A DNA stretch of 64,000 bases from Bradyrhizobium sp. 170 (GCF_023101085.1 NZ_CP064703.1:4154001-4218000); one strand, 5' to 3'; shown: positions 1 through 8,815, counted from the stretch's first letter. Notes: a model not told the origin generated them from the sequence alone. Program-made: numbers and translations.

Positions 1-112
1 GCTCGGTGCACCCAAACGGCAAGCGTGCGTCGCAGCAACGTATTGGCGCTGCCTTTTGCTTTTTCTGCGTCTGGGTTAGACACGCCAATTCCCATGAGAA
101 GGCACATCCCGG

Positions 113-415
113 ATGATCACCGAAATCGCACAAATCGACGTCAAGCCCGGCACCGAGAAGGATTTTGAGGCGGCCGTTGCCAAGGCGCGTCCGCTGTTTC
201 TGCGCGCCAAGGGCGGCAAGGGCTTTGAGCTGCACAAATCGATCGAGAAGCCGCAGCGTTACCGGTTGATGGCGCAGTGGGAAACGCTCGAGAATCACAC
301 CGTTGATTTCCGTGGTTCGGAAGATTTCACCGCCTGGCGCGCTTTGGTCGGCCAGTATTTTGCTGCGCCGCCTGAGGTCGAACACACCGAGACGGTGCTG
401 ACGACGGCGGACTGA
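113..415 (+). CDS. antibiotic biosynthesis monooxygenase (ABM) family protein
   Basis: This 100-residue protein has the size and pattern of the dimeric alpha+beta-barrel ABM fold: an N-terminal strand (MITEIAQIDVKPG), a helix rich in Ala/Lys, a central strand ending RYRLMAQWETLENH, and a C-terminal FRGSEDF segment. Members range from cofactor-free monooxygenases to haem-degrading enzymes and proteins of unknown role, so the substrate cannot be named. The ATG lies next to the clear N-terminal strand, so this start is natural. The gene stands alone and converges with the minus-strand transporter gene that ends 7 bases away. Confidence 0.8.
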   Translation: MITEIAQIDVKPGTEKDFEAAVAKARPLFLRAKGGKGFELHKSIEKPQRYRLMAQWETLENHTVDFRGSEDFTAWRALVGQYFAAPPEVEHTETVLTTAD

Positions 416-421
416 CACCGT

Positions 422-1546
422 TCAGGCCGTCGTGATGGCGGCCACCGGATCTTCCGCCTTGAAATGGTCGATCATCACCTTGGCGATCGCCATCAAGGGC
501 AGCGCCAGCGCCAGCCCCCAGATGCCGAAGACGACGCCGAGCAGTATCTGGAACGCAAACAGCGTGGCCGGCGGAATATCCAGCGCCTGGCGCTGGATGA
601 TCGGCGTCAGCACGTAGCTTTCCAGTGCGTGCACGCCGAGGAACAGGATGAAGGCGGAGAGGGCAGCGACCCATCCCGAGGCGACGCTGGCCAGCACCAC
701 GATCAGCCCGCCGAGGATCGCGCCGACCGTCGGGATGAAGGCGAGCAGGCCTGCCTGGATGCCCAGGATGAACGAGCTCTGGATGCCGATGATCGAAAGC
801 CCGATCCAGGTCACCAGAAACACCGCGACCATGGTGATGATCTGCGCGATCAGCCAGCGCTCCAGCGTCTCGCCGATCCGGTCGACGATCGCGACCGTCC
901 GCGCGCGGTGTCTGACCGGCGCCATGAACAGCAATCCGTCGCGGTAGACGCCGGGCTGGGTCGCAAAGGCTATTCCCAGAAACAGCACGATGAAGAAGTT
1001 TCCGACCGCGCTCGCGGTGCCCAGGATCAGTTTCAGGCTCTGGCTGAAGATGGCGCCGCCGCTGGCCGCAATCGTGCCGGCGCTGGGAAGCGAGTGAGGT
1101 GCGGGCGTCGCGGCTGCAGGCGCGGCATCATCCGACGGCGACGAAACGGTGCCGAAATCGAAGAAGCTGGTGTCGATGCCGTTCCGTTCCAGAAAACCTT
1201 TGACGTTGACGAGTTGCGATTTGAGCGTGTTGCTCAACGCCGTCGTCTGCTGGGCGATCGTGGTGCCGCCGAGAAAGACGATGCCCGACAGCATGCCGGC
1301 GACCACCAGGCAGACCACCGTGAGCCGCAGCGCATGGGGCAGCCGCACGACGCGCCCGAGCAGGTTACTCATGGCGTTGAGGGCGACGCCGAGCAGGATG
1401 CCGGAAAATATCAGAAACAGCGTCGCGGCAAAGTGCCAGGTGAACGCCAGCAGGGCGGCGAACAGCACCGCGCCGATGCCGCCGACCGATATCGCCCACG
1501 CCAGATCGTTGCGGGCCTGAAGGCGATTGTCAGCGGGACCTGTCAC
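422..1546 (-). CDS. AI-2E family transporter (PerM/YdiK-type membrane protein)
   Basis: A 374-residue polytopic inner-membrane protein. Two or three hydrophobic segments lie in residues 15-95, followed by a soluble Pro/Ala-rich linker around 120-160, then a cluster of segments from about 175 to the C-terminus, including the ALALPLMAIAKV end typical of the family. Members have been linked to autoinducer-2 or Na+/H+ export, but most are uncharacterised. The start is GTG, with a GAAGGA ribosome-binding site upstream on the minus strand. No neighbour suggests a substrate. Confidence 0.85.
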   Translation of the reverse strand: MTGPADNRLQARNDLAWAISVGGIGAVLFAALLAFTWHFAATLFLIFSGILLGVALNAMSNLLGRVVRLPHALRLTVVCLVVAGMLSGIVFLGGTTIAQQTTALSNTLKSQLVNVKGFLERNGIDTSFFDFGTVSSPSDDAAPAAATPAPHSLPSAGTIAASGGAIFSQSLKLILGTASAVGNFFIVLFLGIAFATQPGVYRDGLLFMAPVRHRARTVAIVDRIGETLERWLIAQIITMVAVFLVTWIGLSIIGIQSSFILGIQAGLLAFIPTVGAILGGLIVVLASVASGWVAALSAFILFLGVHALESYVLTPIIQRQALDIPPATLFAFQILLGVVFGIWGLALALPLMAIAKVMIDHFKAEDPVAAITTA

Positions 1547-1697
1547 GTTGATTCCTTCTCGTGAGACATATTGCGTCGCCAGTCATTCGCCAAAACCGGG
1601 CCGGGATCAAGCGGGAGCGCACGCGCCGGTTTGACGCTGCCCGCTCCGGTATGCCAAGCGGTGCATGAATCTGATATGGCGGGCCGGTGAGGATGAG

Positions 1698-2393
1698 ATG
1701 AACTTCAAATGGTTCGGCCCGATTGCGCTGCTGGCGGCGCTGGTGATCGGCGACCAGATCAGAATCAACCGGCCTGCCCATAAATATCGCCTGACGCTCG
1801 AGGTCGAGACGCCGCAGGGGCGCAAATCGGCCTCCGGCGTGATGGCCGTGCATCCCGATCGCAGCTACACCCGCCGCGGCCAGACCCGCACCCTCGGCGA
1901 CGCGATCTTCGTCGATCTCGGACAGGGCAAGAACCTCGTTGCGCTGCTGGCGCATGTCGACGGGAAGCTCGTGCTGGATGACGTAAACTACGTCGCCTTG
2001 CGCGCCTATAACGCTGCCGCCGGCCAGCGCGTGCCGTTCAGCGAGATGAGCCGGATGACCGGCGTCGTGCCGGTGAAGGGCGAACTGGTCCCGGTGCTCG
2101 TAACTTTTGCCGATCCGGCCGCGCCCGGCAGCGTGAAGGTGGTGCCGCCCGGCGATGCCGAAGCGGTGCTCGGCAAGGGCTATCGGTTGCAGGGGCTCGC
2201 CGCCGAAGTGGTGCCGAACGGATTCTGGCCGCTCGATTTCGGCGGCGCGCTGGGCGAGCCGGTGACGCGCGGAATCCAGGCGAAATTGCCGTGGCTGAGT
2301 GGTGCCGGCGATTCGGCGACCACGGCGCTCCGGGCGGCCGGCTTGCCCGGGGTCGAGGCGATCGACGCCGGGGAGGCTTTCACGCGTAAGTAG
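1698..2393 (+). CDS. hypothetical protein with N-terminal membrane anchor
   Basis: A 231-residue protein I do not recognise. The first about 20 residues (FGPIALLAALVIGDQI) form one hydrophobic anchor or uncleaved signal; the rest looks soluble, rich in beta-strand-like stretches (YRLTLEVETPQGRKSA, VVPVKGELVPVLVTF) and probably periplasmic. The ATG at 1698 is preferred over an in-frame ATG 33 bases upstream because GGTGAGGATGAG precedes it as a ribosome-binding site. It sits on the same strand as, and 123 bases before, the amidotransferase-like gene; a shared function is not evident. Confidence 0.6.
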   Translation: MNFKWFGPIALLAALVIGDQIRINRPAHKYRLTLEVETPQGRKSASGVMAVHPDRSYTRRGQTRTLGDAIFVDLGQGKNLVALLAHVDGKLVLDDVNYVALRAYNAAAGQRVPFSEMSRMTGVVPVKGELVPVLVTFADPAAPGSVKVVPPGDAEAVLGKGYRLQGLAAEVVPNGFWPLDFGGALGEPVTRGIQAKLPWLSGAGDSATTALRAAGLPGVEAIDAGEAFTRK

Positions 2394-2516
2394 CAGGGCA
2401 GCCCCGCGCAGAGTAGCGGGATATTGATCCGGCACGATCTCGCAGGCATTATCTTCTACAATCATGGCCCAACCCAGAAGATCCTCGCACAGGACGATGA
2501 CAACGGAATTTTTGCG

Positions 2517-3287
2517 ATGACGCGGCCCGTGGTCGGAGTGATCGGGAACGCCTATCGCGTTGAAAATCGTTTCCAGACCCAGATGGTCGGAGAGCGCAAT
2601 TTGCGCGCGGTCACCGATGTGGCGGGGGCGCTGCCGCTGATGTTTGCAGGCTCTCCCGAAATTACCGATATCGGCGCGCTGCTCGACGTCGTCGACGGCG
2701 TGATCCTCACCGGCGCCCGCGCCAACGTCCATCCGACCCGCTTCAAGACCGAACCGCATGAGAGGCACGAGCCCTACGACATCCATCGCGACGACGTAGC
2801 CCTGGCGCTGGCGGAGGCCTGCGTCGCCCGCGGCGTGCCGATCTTCGGCATCTGCCGCGGCCTGCAGGAGATGAACGTTGCCTTCGGCGGCTCGCTGCAT
2901 CCGGAAATCCGCGAGATCCCGGGCCGCATGAACCACCGGATGCCGCGGCTGGAGAACGGCGAAATCCATCCTGACCCGACGGTCGTGTTTGCCGACCGGC
3001 ACGACGTTCACCTCACGCCGGGCGGCACGTTTGCCAGCCTGCTCGGCTGCGAAACCATCCGGGTGAACTCGCTGCACGGGCAGGGCATCCTTGAACCCGG
3101 CGAGCGCGTCGTCATCGAAGGCATTGCCGAAGACGGCACCATCGAGGCGATCCGGATCGCGGACGCCGCGAGCTTCGCACTCGGTGTCCAGTGGCACGCC
3201 GAGTACGACCCGCAACGCAACCCGATCAACCGAAAACTGTTCGAAGCGTTCGGCGAGGCACTGAAGACGCACAAGCGGGCGGCGTAG
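2517..3287 (+). CDS. gamma-glutamyl-gamma-aminobutyrate hydrolase family protein (peptidase C26)
   Basis: A 256-residue class-I glutamine amidotransferase-like hydrolase of the PuuD type. The nucleophile elbow FGICRGLQE supplies the catalytic Cys at about residue 117, and the C-terminal GVQWHAEY supplies the His-Glu pair, so the triad is complete. The start at 2517 gives MTRPVVGVIGN, the family's usual first strand; the longer in-frame extension has no similarity to the family. PuuD hydrolyses gamma-glutamyl-GABA in putrescine breakdown, but no other puu gene lies nearby, so the exact substrate is open. Confidence 0.88.
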   Translation: MTRPVVGVIGNAYRVENRFQTQMVGERNLRAVTDVAGALPLMFAGSPEITDIGALLDVVDGVILTGARANVHPTRFKTEPHERHEPYDIHRDDVALALAEACVARGVPIFGICRGLQEMNVAFGGSLHPEIREIPGRMNHRMPRLENGEIHPDPTVVFADRHDVHLTPGGTFASLLGCETIRVNSLHGQGILEPGERVVIEGIAEDGTIEAIRIADAASFALGVQWHAEYDPQRNPINRKLFEAFGEALKTHKRAA

Positions 3288-3304
3288 GGCGCGGCCGGAT
3301 TGAA

Positions 3305-3385
3305 TTCTCATTGCGAGCGAAGCGAAGCAATCCATGCCGCAAATGCGGGGATAGATGGATTGCTTCGCTGCGCTCGCAATGACGG
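3305..3385. repeat. palindromic intergenic repeat (REP/BIME-like)
   Basis: A left arm containing CATTGCGAGCGAAGCGAAG is mirrored about 30 bases later by CTTCGCTGCGCTCGCAATG, forming a long stem-loop. The same arm recurs at 25309. The type is common in intergenic space of Bradyrhizobium-like genomes. Confidence 0.75.
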
Positions 3386-3525
3386 TGGTTACAGCCGGGC
3401 TACGAATTCAACTGACAGTGCCGTTCCTGCCATTCGCGGGATGGCTGGAACGAGCCCCATCCTTTCTGCTATCGTCTTGCGCAACAGCATGGCCGGTCAA
3501 CGGCCTCAAATACCGGGAGGATGCA

Positions 3526-4593
3526 ATGCGGGACCGCAAATGGTCGAGGCGCGAACTGCTGAAGGCATCGACAGCTTCGGCTGCAAGCCTCTTGTTTGCC
3601 GAGCCCCTGAAGGCCGCGGCCCCTCCGGCGGAGGACGTGACGCCGGCCTTGATCGAGGCCGCGAAGAAGGAGGGCAAGCTTTCGTTCTATTCGGCGCTTG
3701 AACTCAACACCGCCGAGCGCCTGGCACGGACTTTTGAGGCGAAATATCCTGGGATCACCGTGCGCGTCGAGCGTTCCGGCGCGGAGCGGATTTTCCAGCG
3801 CATCGCGCAGGAGCAGGGCAGCGGCATCAAGGCTGTCGACGTCGCCAATTCGACTGATGCCGCGCATTTTCTCGAATGGAAGAAAAACGACTGGCTGGCG
3901 CCGCACCTTCCCGCCGACGTCGCCAGAAATTTTCCGGCCGATCAGATCGATGCCGACGGCATGTACGCGACGTCCTGCGCCTGGACGGAGGCGATCGGCT
4001 ACAATACCAACCTCGTCAAGCGCGAGGAAGCGCCGAAAAGCTATGCCGACCTGCTCGATCCGAAATGGACGGGCAAGATAGTCAAGGCCCATCCCGGCTA
4101 CAGCGGCGCGATCCTGACCACGACATTCCTGCTGGCGCGCGATCTCGGCTGGCCGTATCTGGAAAAGCTCGCCCAGCAGAAGATCATGCAGGTGCAATCG
4201 GCCGCCGATCCGCCGAAGAAGATCCTGCTCGGCGAGCGTGCGGTGATGGCCGACGGCAATGATTATAATCTCGTGCTGCTGAAGGACCAGGGCAAGCCGG
4301 TGGAAGTGGTCTATCCCGCCGAAGGATCGCCGCTGATCATCGTTCCATCAGGCATTTTCCGCAGCGCGCCGAATCCGAACGCGGCAAGGCTGTTCCAGAA
4401 TTTCTTCTTCAGCGCGGAAGCCCAGCAAATGCTGGTCGACGTCTTTGCGCATCGTTCCTTTCACGGCGAGGTCAAGGAGAAGGGCGGGCACGTCCCGCTT
4501 TCCAGCTTGAAACTGCTCAAGGCCGATCCGGCGCAGGTGCAGGCGCAAAGCGAGGAGATCAAGGCGCGCTACGCCAAGATCTTCGGAGTGTGA
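3526..4593 (+). CDS. ABC transporter substrate-binding protein, iron(III)-type family, Tat-exported
   Basis: A 355-residue periplasmic binding protein. The N-terminus MRDRKWSRRELLKAS is a twin-arginine signal followed by an Ala-rich hydrophobic stretch, so export is probably via Tat. The mature part has the type-II binding-protein pattern of the FbpA/AfuA group (LSFYSALELNTAERLARTFE near the start; IGYNTNLV and YADLLDPKWTGKI in the middle). The ATG at 3526 is chosen because GGGAGG precedes it by 5 bases and it alone begins with the signal peptide. No permease or ATPase gene adjoins it, so it is an orphan and its ligand (iron, phosphonate, thiamine or another anion) cannot be assigned. Confidence 0.85.
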   Translation: MRDRKWSRRELLKASTASAASLLFAEPLKAAAPPAEDVTPALIEAAKKEGKLSFYSALELNTAERLARTFEAKYPGITVRVERSGAERIFQRIAQEQGSGIKAVDVANSTDAAHFLEWKKNDWLAPHLPADVARNFPADQIDADGMYATSCAWTEAIGYNTNLVKREEAPKSYADLLDPKWTGKIVKAHPGYSGAILTTTFLLARDLGWPYLEKLAQQKIMQVQSAADPPKKILLGERAVMADGNDYNLVLLKDQGKPVEVVYPAEGSPLIIVPSGIFRSAPNPNAARLFQNFFFSAEAQQMLVDVFAHRSFHGEVKEKGGHVPLSSLKLLKADPAQVQAQSEEIKARYAKIFGV

Positions 4594-4800
4594 TGCCGGC
4601 ATCCTCCACGACTGGAAAGAAGCCGGAAGCGTTTGCAACCGAAAGGAATCATTGTATAAGTTTGCAACCGGCCGACTTTCGGGACGAATCATAAAGGCGG
4701 CCTGCATCAAGCGTCCTCCGTACTTCTACGGGGGCGGAAAAGATGGGATCGGGTCCGGGAAGTCGGCTAAGTCATCCACCATCTCCGGACTGGTGAGGCC

Positions 4801-6693
4801 ATGACGCAACCAAGACGGCTCGCGCTGGCGATGGCGTTGCTGGTCGTCGTGACGTCCTGCGTCGTGAGCGCAGTGACCTATTATTTTGCGACGCAAGCCG
4901 CGCCGGGCGGGCCCCTGGCGACGATTGTCACCGCGGCGCTTCTGGGCAGCGTGGTCGCGGTGGCCGTCGTCGCCGGGCTTGCGCGATTTTGGCGGAGCGC
5001 GCTGCCCGGCGTCACTGGCGCTGCGGATGTTCACGGCGGACGGGAGCAGGGGCTCGCTCACCGGACGCCGATCGACGGCGAGATGGCGCAGGCCATTATC
5101 GAAAGCGCGCTCGATGCCTTCGTCCAGACCGATGAACGCTGTGTCATCCTCAACTGGAGCCCGTACGCCGAGGCCTTGATGGGATGGACGCGTGCGGAGG
5201 CGGTCGTCAGGAGCGTGGAAGAACTCGTCTTTCCGGAAGCGCAGCGCCCCGTGCACCGGCAATGGGTCGATCGCTTCCTGAGCGAGGCATCGGGCGACGC
5301 CGCGGGAGGGCGATACGAAACGCCGCTTCTGCACAAGGACGGGCGCGAATTCTTCGCCGAGGTGTCGCTGACGGCGCTGCGCCGCGGTGACGATTACATC
5401 GTCAACGCCTTCGTCAGGGACATCACCGCGAAACGCGCCGCGGAAGAGCAGTTGTTCCAGGCGCAGAAGATGGAATCGGTCGTGCAATTGACCGGCGGCA
5501 TCGCCCATGACTTCAACAACATGCTCACCGTGATCACGGGCACGATCGAAATCCTGGCCGATGGCGTCAAGCATGATCCGGCGCTGACGTCGATCGCCAA
5601 GATGATCAATGACGCCGCCGACCGGGCGTCGCAGCTGACGGCGAACCTGCTGGCCTTTGCCAGAAAGCAGCCGTTGCGGCCGCTCGAGACCGACGTCAAT
5701 GCCCTGATCGACGAGGTGGTCAAGCTGCTGGCGCCGACGCTCGGAAGGCAGATCGAGATCGAGACGGCGTTGAGCGACCAGGCCTGGCCGGCGCTGGTCG
5801 ATCGCAGCCAGCTCACTTCGGCGCTGGTCAATCTCGCCATCAACGCCCGCGACGCCATGCCTGATGGCGGGAGGCTGCTGTTCAGGACGGGGAATTTCAC
5901 GCGCCATGCAGGCGACGTGGAGGTAGACGATCTCGGCGCGGGCGACTACGTCGCCATTGAGGTCATCGATAGCGGCGCCGGCATTCCACCGGCCATGCGC
6001 GACAGGATTTTCGAGCCGTTCTTTTCGACCAAGCAGTTCGGCACCGGCACCGGGCTTGGCCTCAGCATGGTGTTCGGATTTGCCAAGCAATCCGGCGGCG
6101 GCGTCGTGGTCGACGGCGAGGAGGGCAAGGGCGCCTGTTTCCGCATCTATCTGCCGAAGGCCGACGTCGAGCCTTCGGACGCGCTTCCGGCAAGCGAAGC
6201 TCCGCCGCCCGAAGACGACGAACTGCGCGGCGGATCGGAAACCATCCTGTGTGTCGAGGATGACGATGTTGTGCGGGCGCACGTCACCGGCCGTCTCGAA
6301 AGTCTCGGCTACAAGGTCGTCACCGCTTCCAACGCGGCGCAGGCGCTCGAACTGGTGAATTCCGGCGCAGCGTTCGATCTTCTGTTCACCGACATCGTGA
6401 TGCCCGGCGCCATGAACGGCCGGCAGCTCGCGCAAAAGGTCGCCGAACTGCGCCGGCCGCTCCGGGTGCTCTACACCTCGGGCCACACGTTCGGCGCCTT
6501 CGATTCAAGCGGGCGTCTCGGCCAGGGCGTGCTGCTGCTCGCCAAGCCATACCGCAAGGCCGAACTCGCGCGCATGGTGCGCCTCTGCCTCGACCGCGCG
6601 ATCGACCACATGGGCGACCCAATCCCGCTGCCGTATTCGGTGCAGGAGGATCTTGAGCGTTTTCTGAGGGAAAATCCGCCGAAGCCGGGCTAG
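4801..6693 (+). CDS. hybrid sensor histidine kinase / response regulator with PAS domain
   Basis: A 630-residue inner-membrane sensor. Two hydrophobic segments (about residues 8-30 and 38-62) are followed by a PAS domain (about 95-215, with ILNWSPYAEALMGW), a HisKA dimerisation box with GGIAHDFNN (phospho-acceptor His near 236), an HATPase domain (N-box NLAINARDAMPDGG near 345; GTGTGLGLSMV) and a C-terminal receiver (ILCVEDDD; phospho-acceptor Asp near 531 in LLFTDIVMPG). The GIAHDFNN box places it with alphaproteobacterial HWE-unlike PAS hybrid kinases. No separate regulator gene adjoins, so the output partner and signal are unknown. Confidence 0.9.
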   Translation: MTQPRRLALAMALLVVVTSCVVSAVTYYFATQAAPGGPLATIVTAALLGSVVAVAVVAGLARFWRSALPGVTGAADVHGGREQGLAHRTPIDGEMAQAIIESALDAFVQTDERCVILNWSPYAEALMGWTRAEAVVRSVEELVFPEAQRPVHRQWVDRFLSEASGDAAGGRYETPLLHKDGREFFAEVSLTALRRGDDYIVNAFVRDITAKRAAEEQLFQAQKMESVVQLTGGIAHDFNNMLTVITGTIEILADGVKHDPALTSIAKMINDAADRASQLTANLLAFARKQPLRPLETDVNALIDEVVKLLAPTLGRQIEIETALSDQAWPALVDRSQLTSALVNLAINARDAMPDGGRLLFRTGNFTRHAGDVEVDDLGAGDYVAIEVIDSGAGIPPAMRDRIFEPFFSTKQFGTGTGLGLSMVFGFAKQSGGGVVVDGEEGKGACFRIYLPKADVEPSDALPASEAPPPEDDELRGGSETILCVEDDDVVRAHVTGRLESLGYKVVTASNAAQALELVNSGAAFDLLFTDIVMPGAMNGRQLAQKVAELRRPLRVLYTSGHTFGAFDSSGRLGQGVLLLAKPYRKAELARMVRLCLDRAIDHMGDPIPLPYSVQEDLERFLRENPPKPG

Positions 6694-6798
6694 GCGATTT
6701 CGACCGTGGGCGATGTAACGTCAGTTCAATCTTGCGGCCCTCGCCGTCATTGCGAGCCAACGGGCCGCGCGAATGCGCGCCCGACGACAATGCAGCAA

Positions 6799-6874
6799 GT
6801 AGCCCGCATGAGCTCAGCGATATGCGGGTGGCCAGCAAAAATCCCGGAGGTCGCTTTCGCTCATCCGGGCTACT
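6799..6874. repeat. palindromic intergenic repeat, second family
   Basis: Begins GTAGCCCGCATGAGC and ends GCTCATCCGGGCTAC, so its ends are inverted copies with an imperfect middle. It lies between the kinase gene and the 3-prime end of the minus-strand gene at 6882. It differs in sequence from the repeat at 3305. Confidence 0.7.
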
Positions 6875-6881
6875 CTTGCTG

Positions 6882-7610
6882 TCACCGTAATCCGAAGCTT
6901 TGCAGGAGCGACGGGAACTGGCCATTTTGCACGGGCTGTTCCTGCGCCCGGGCGTCTGGTACGGGCGGGGCCTGCTCCCGTGCATTTTGCTCTTCCCGGA
7001 GCTTTGCTCGGGGATTTCGCTGGTGCCGGATCTCTGCCCGCGCATTTTGGACGGACCGGACCCGCCGGTGCTTTTTCACGGGCCGGACCTGTGCTGGTGC
7101 ATCTTGCACAGCCTGTGCCCGGGCATTTTGCACGGGCTGTATGGGCACGACCTGTGCCCGTGTTTCTTCCTCGGCCGCCCAAGCCTGGAATTGCTTAAAC
7201 AAGGCTTCAGTTGGTGGCTGACCGATCTCGGTTTGAGCCTGATCGGCAGGTTCAACAGCTGCAGCAATTTCGTCGCGCGCCGGCGCGTCGCTTGTCGTCG
7301 TCGGCAAATCCTGAGTGCTGGCGATCGATTGAATTGCCGGCGTCGACGGATCCGTGTCAGGCTGAAGCGCCGGTTTGTCGACCCACGAAGCCGTGATGTC
7401 CGCAACCAGCGCGACTGGATCTCCCACTGATAGGATCGCGATACCGATCGCTGTCGCCGTTGCAACCAAAATACTTGCCTTGAGGATTCGTGACGAGATA
7501 GCCGCTCTGCCCAAAACCTTCCCGATATCCGGCTGCCCGGTTTCTTCGGCTTGCTCGGAGAGAAAGACAGGATAACGATCGTCCAGTGGGAAACCGTCTT
7601 TGTTCGCCAT
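6882..7610 (-). CDS. hypothetical membrane-anchored protein with degenerate NARAQ repeats
   Basis: A 242-residue protein of unknown function. A charged N-terminus (about 40 residues) precedes one hydrophobic segment (ASILVATATAIGIAILSVG, about 45-64). The rest is a low-complexity, Pro/Gln/Ala/Arg-rich tail. From about residue 165 onward it contains imperfect repeats built around VQNARAQ, with a basic core (PVKKHRRVR). The tail would be extracytoplasmic if the segment is a signal anchor. Codon use looks like that of its neighbours. The repeats may inflate or shrink between strains. Confidence 0.6.
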   Translation of the reverse strand: MANKDGFPLDDRYPVFLSEQAEETGQPDIGKVLGRAAISSRILKASILVATATAIGIAILSVGDPVALVADITASWVDKPALQPDTDPSTPAIQSIASTQDLPTTTSDAPARDEIAAAVEPADQAQTEIGQPPTEALFKQFQAWAAEEETRAQVVPIQPVQNARAQAVQDAPAQVRPVKKHRRVRSVQNARAEIRHQRNPRAKLREEQNAREQAPPVPDARAQEQPVQNGQFPSLLQSFGLR

Positions 7611-7678
7611 TTGGGTGATGTCGCCCTCTTATTGCTCTCGTGCACCAGTACCCGGCCAGCGAGGTCTAAAAGCGACAA

Positions 7679-7936
7679 TCACCGCCACGATTTTGGAGAA
7701 GTTTTGACTTCATTGGGATTCGGGAACCGCGAGATCGCGCGGAAGCCCGAATTGTTTTGAGCACGAGCGGTAACGGCTGCCACAAAAACGAAAGGCGCTT
7801 CCATCGGAAGCGCCTTTCGCATTTCTTGGGGCGGGTCCTTGTCGTGGTCTTCCAGCGCCGCACGCAAGGTGATGGACGAAGAGCCGAGGAAGCGGCGTCT
7901 TGCCGGCGGAACCAACGCCTGGTTGTGGAATACCAT
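7679..7936 (-). CDS. doubtful small ORF overlapping a glnA-like remnant
   Basis: An 85-codon reading frame starts with ATG behind a strong AAGGAG site (minus strand), which is unusually good for a chance ORF. However, it reads straight through a strong hairpin plus T-run at 7790-7818 that should end transcription, and its middle (LRAALEDHDKD) coincides with a short stretch resembling the end of glnA ([11 protein letters not shown]). It may be a de novo ORF that captured the remnant, a decayed gene, or noise. Confidence 0.3.
   Translation of the reverse strand: MVFHNQALVPPARRRFLGSSSITLRAALEDHDKDPPQEMRKALPMEAPFVFVAAVTARAQNNSGFRAISRFPNPNEVKTSPKSWR
7790..7818 (-). terminator. rho-independent terminator, third copy of the glnA-type terminator
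   Basis: A perfect 13-bp stem (GAAAGGCGCTTCC and its complement, 3-base loop) is followed on the minus strand by GTTTTTG. The stem base and T-tract match the terminators at 8902 and 9905 (AAAGGCGC...GCGCCTTT then TTTTG). Confidence 0.7.
7831..7871 (-). pseudogene. short glnA 3-prime-region remnant (third copy)
   Basis: These 41 bases align with 10107-10146 inside glnA with about five mismatches and one gap (shared core GGTCCTTGTCG and TTCCAGCGCC). They correspond to the peptide [11 protein letters not shown] near the GlnA C-terminus. The piece lies next to a copy of the glnA terminator in the same order and orientation, but about 130 bases of coding sequence between them are missing. Its shortness leaves room for coincidence; the adjacent terminator copy makes common descent more likely. 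Confidence 0.5.
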
Positions 7937-8038
7937 AGTTTCTCCTTGGGTGTGGCGCCCGGGCGACAGAAATTTGAACGGACAATGTTAGGTTGCACGC
8001 CGGGGCGCTCAGCATGATTCGGAACTCGGGGTCAGAAC

Positions 8039-8815
8039 ATGAAGAAAATCCTGCTTTGCGCGGTTGCGCTCATCGCGCTCGCCGCTCCTGCCTCAGCCGC
8101 TGATCTGGCGGCGCGACCCTATACCAAGGCCGCGCCTCCGATCGTCGCTCCGATCTACGACTGGAGCGGCTTCTACATCGGCATCAATGGCGGCGGAGGC
8201 TCCGCCCATAAGTGCTGGGATTTGGTCAATATCGGAGGCGTCGTGGTCGCTCCGCCCATTCCCGTGGGTTGCCACAATGCGACCGGAGGCACGATCGGCG
8301 GTCAGATCGGTTATCGCTGGCAGAGCGCGAACTGGGTGTTCGGCGTGGAGGCGCAGGGCAACTGGGCTGATTTCAAGGGGTCCAACGCCAGCCTCTTCGC
8401 CGCGGGCGTCACGAATCAAACCAGGATTGATGCGTTCGGCCTGTTCACGGGCCAGGTCGGCTATGCTTGGAATAACGTGCTGCTCTACGTGAAAGGCGGT
8501 GCCGCGGTCGTCAACGACAAATACAGCGTCTTGATCGATGTTTTGCCCGGGCAGATTTTCAACACCGCGAGCGAAACCCGCTGGGGCGGTGCGGTGGGGG
8601 CCGGCCTCGAATTTGGCTTCGCGCCGAACTGGTCGGTCGGGATTGAATACGACCACCTTTTCATGGGCCATCGTGATGTGAACTTCTACGGAACCGGAGT
8701 TTTTGGTCTTGCGCCGGGCGCTTTTGCAGGAACCGGCCGCATTGGTCAGGACGTCGATATCGGCCTGGTTCGCCTGAACTATCGCTGGGGCGGCCCGGTC
8801 CTCGCCAAATACTGA
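8039..8815 (+). CDS. outer membrane beta-barrel protein (Omp31/Omp25-like porin family)
   Basis: A 258-residue protein with a clear Sec signal peptide (MKKILLCAVALIALAAPASA, cleaved before ADLAARP). The mature N-terminus has the YDWSGFYIGINGG motif that opens rhizobial and Brucella Omp31/Omp25-like barrels, followed by alternating strands and glycine turns (IGGQIGYRWQ, WNNVLLYVKGG) and a final strand VRLNYRWGGPVLAKY ending in an aromatic pattern typical of outer-membrane insertion. It is a structural surface protein; a pore function is possible but not shown. It stands between two glnA remnants. Confidence 0.9.
   Translation: MKKILLCAVALIALAAPASAADLAARPYTKAAPPIVAPIYDWSGFYIGINGGGGSAHKCWDLVNIGGVVVAPPIPVGCHNATGGTIGGQIGYRWQSANWVFGVEAQGNWADFKGSNASLFAAGVTNQTRIDAFGLFTGQVGYAWNNVLLYVKGGAAVVNDKYSVLIDVLPGQIFNTASETRWGGAVGAGLEFGFAPNWSVGIEYDHLFMGHRDVNFYGTGVFGLAPGAFAGTGRIGQDVDIGLVRLNYRWGGPVLAKY

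Noticed and set aside
1..112. Possible end of an upstream gene at the left edge
   Set aside because: No frame across the first 112 bases shows a recognisable protein end; too short to judge.
4726..6486. A 586-codon minus-strand frame opposite the histidine kinase
   Set aside because: The plus-strand kinase has all its motifs; the antisense frame has none.
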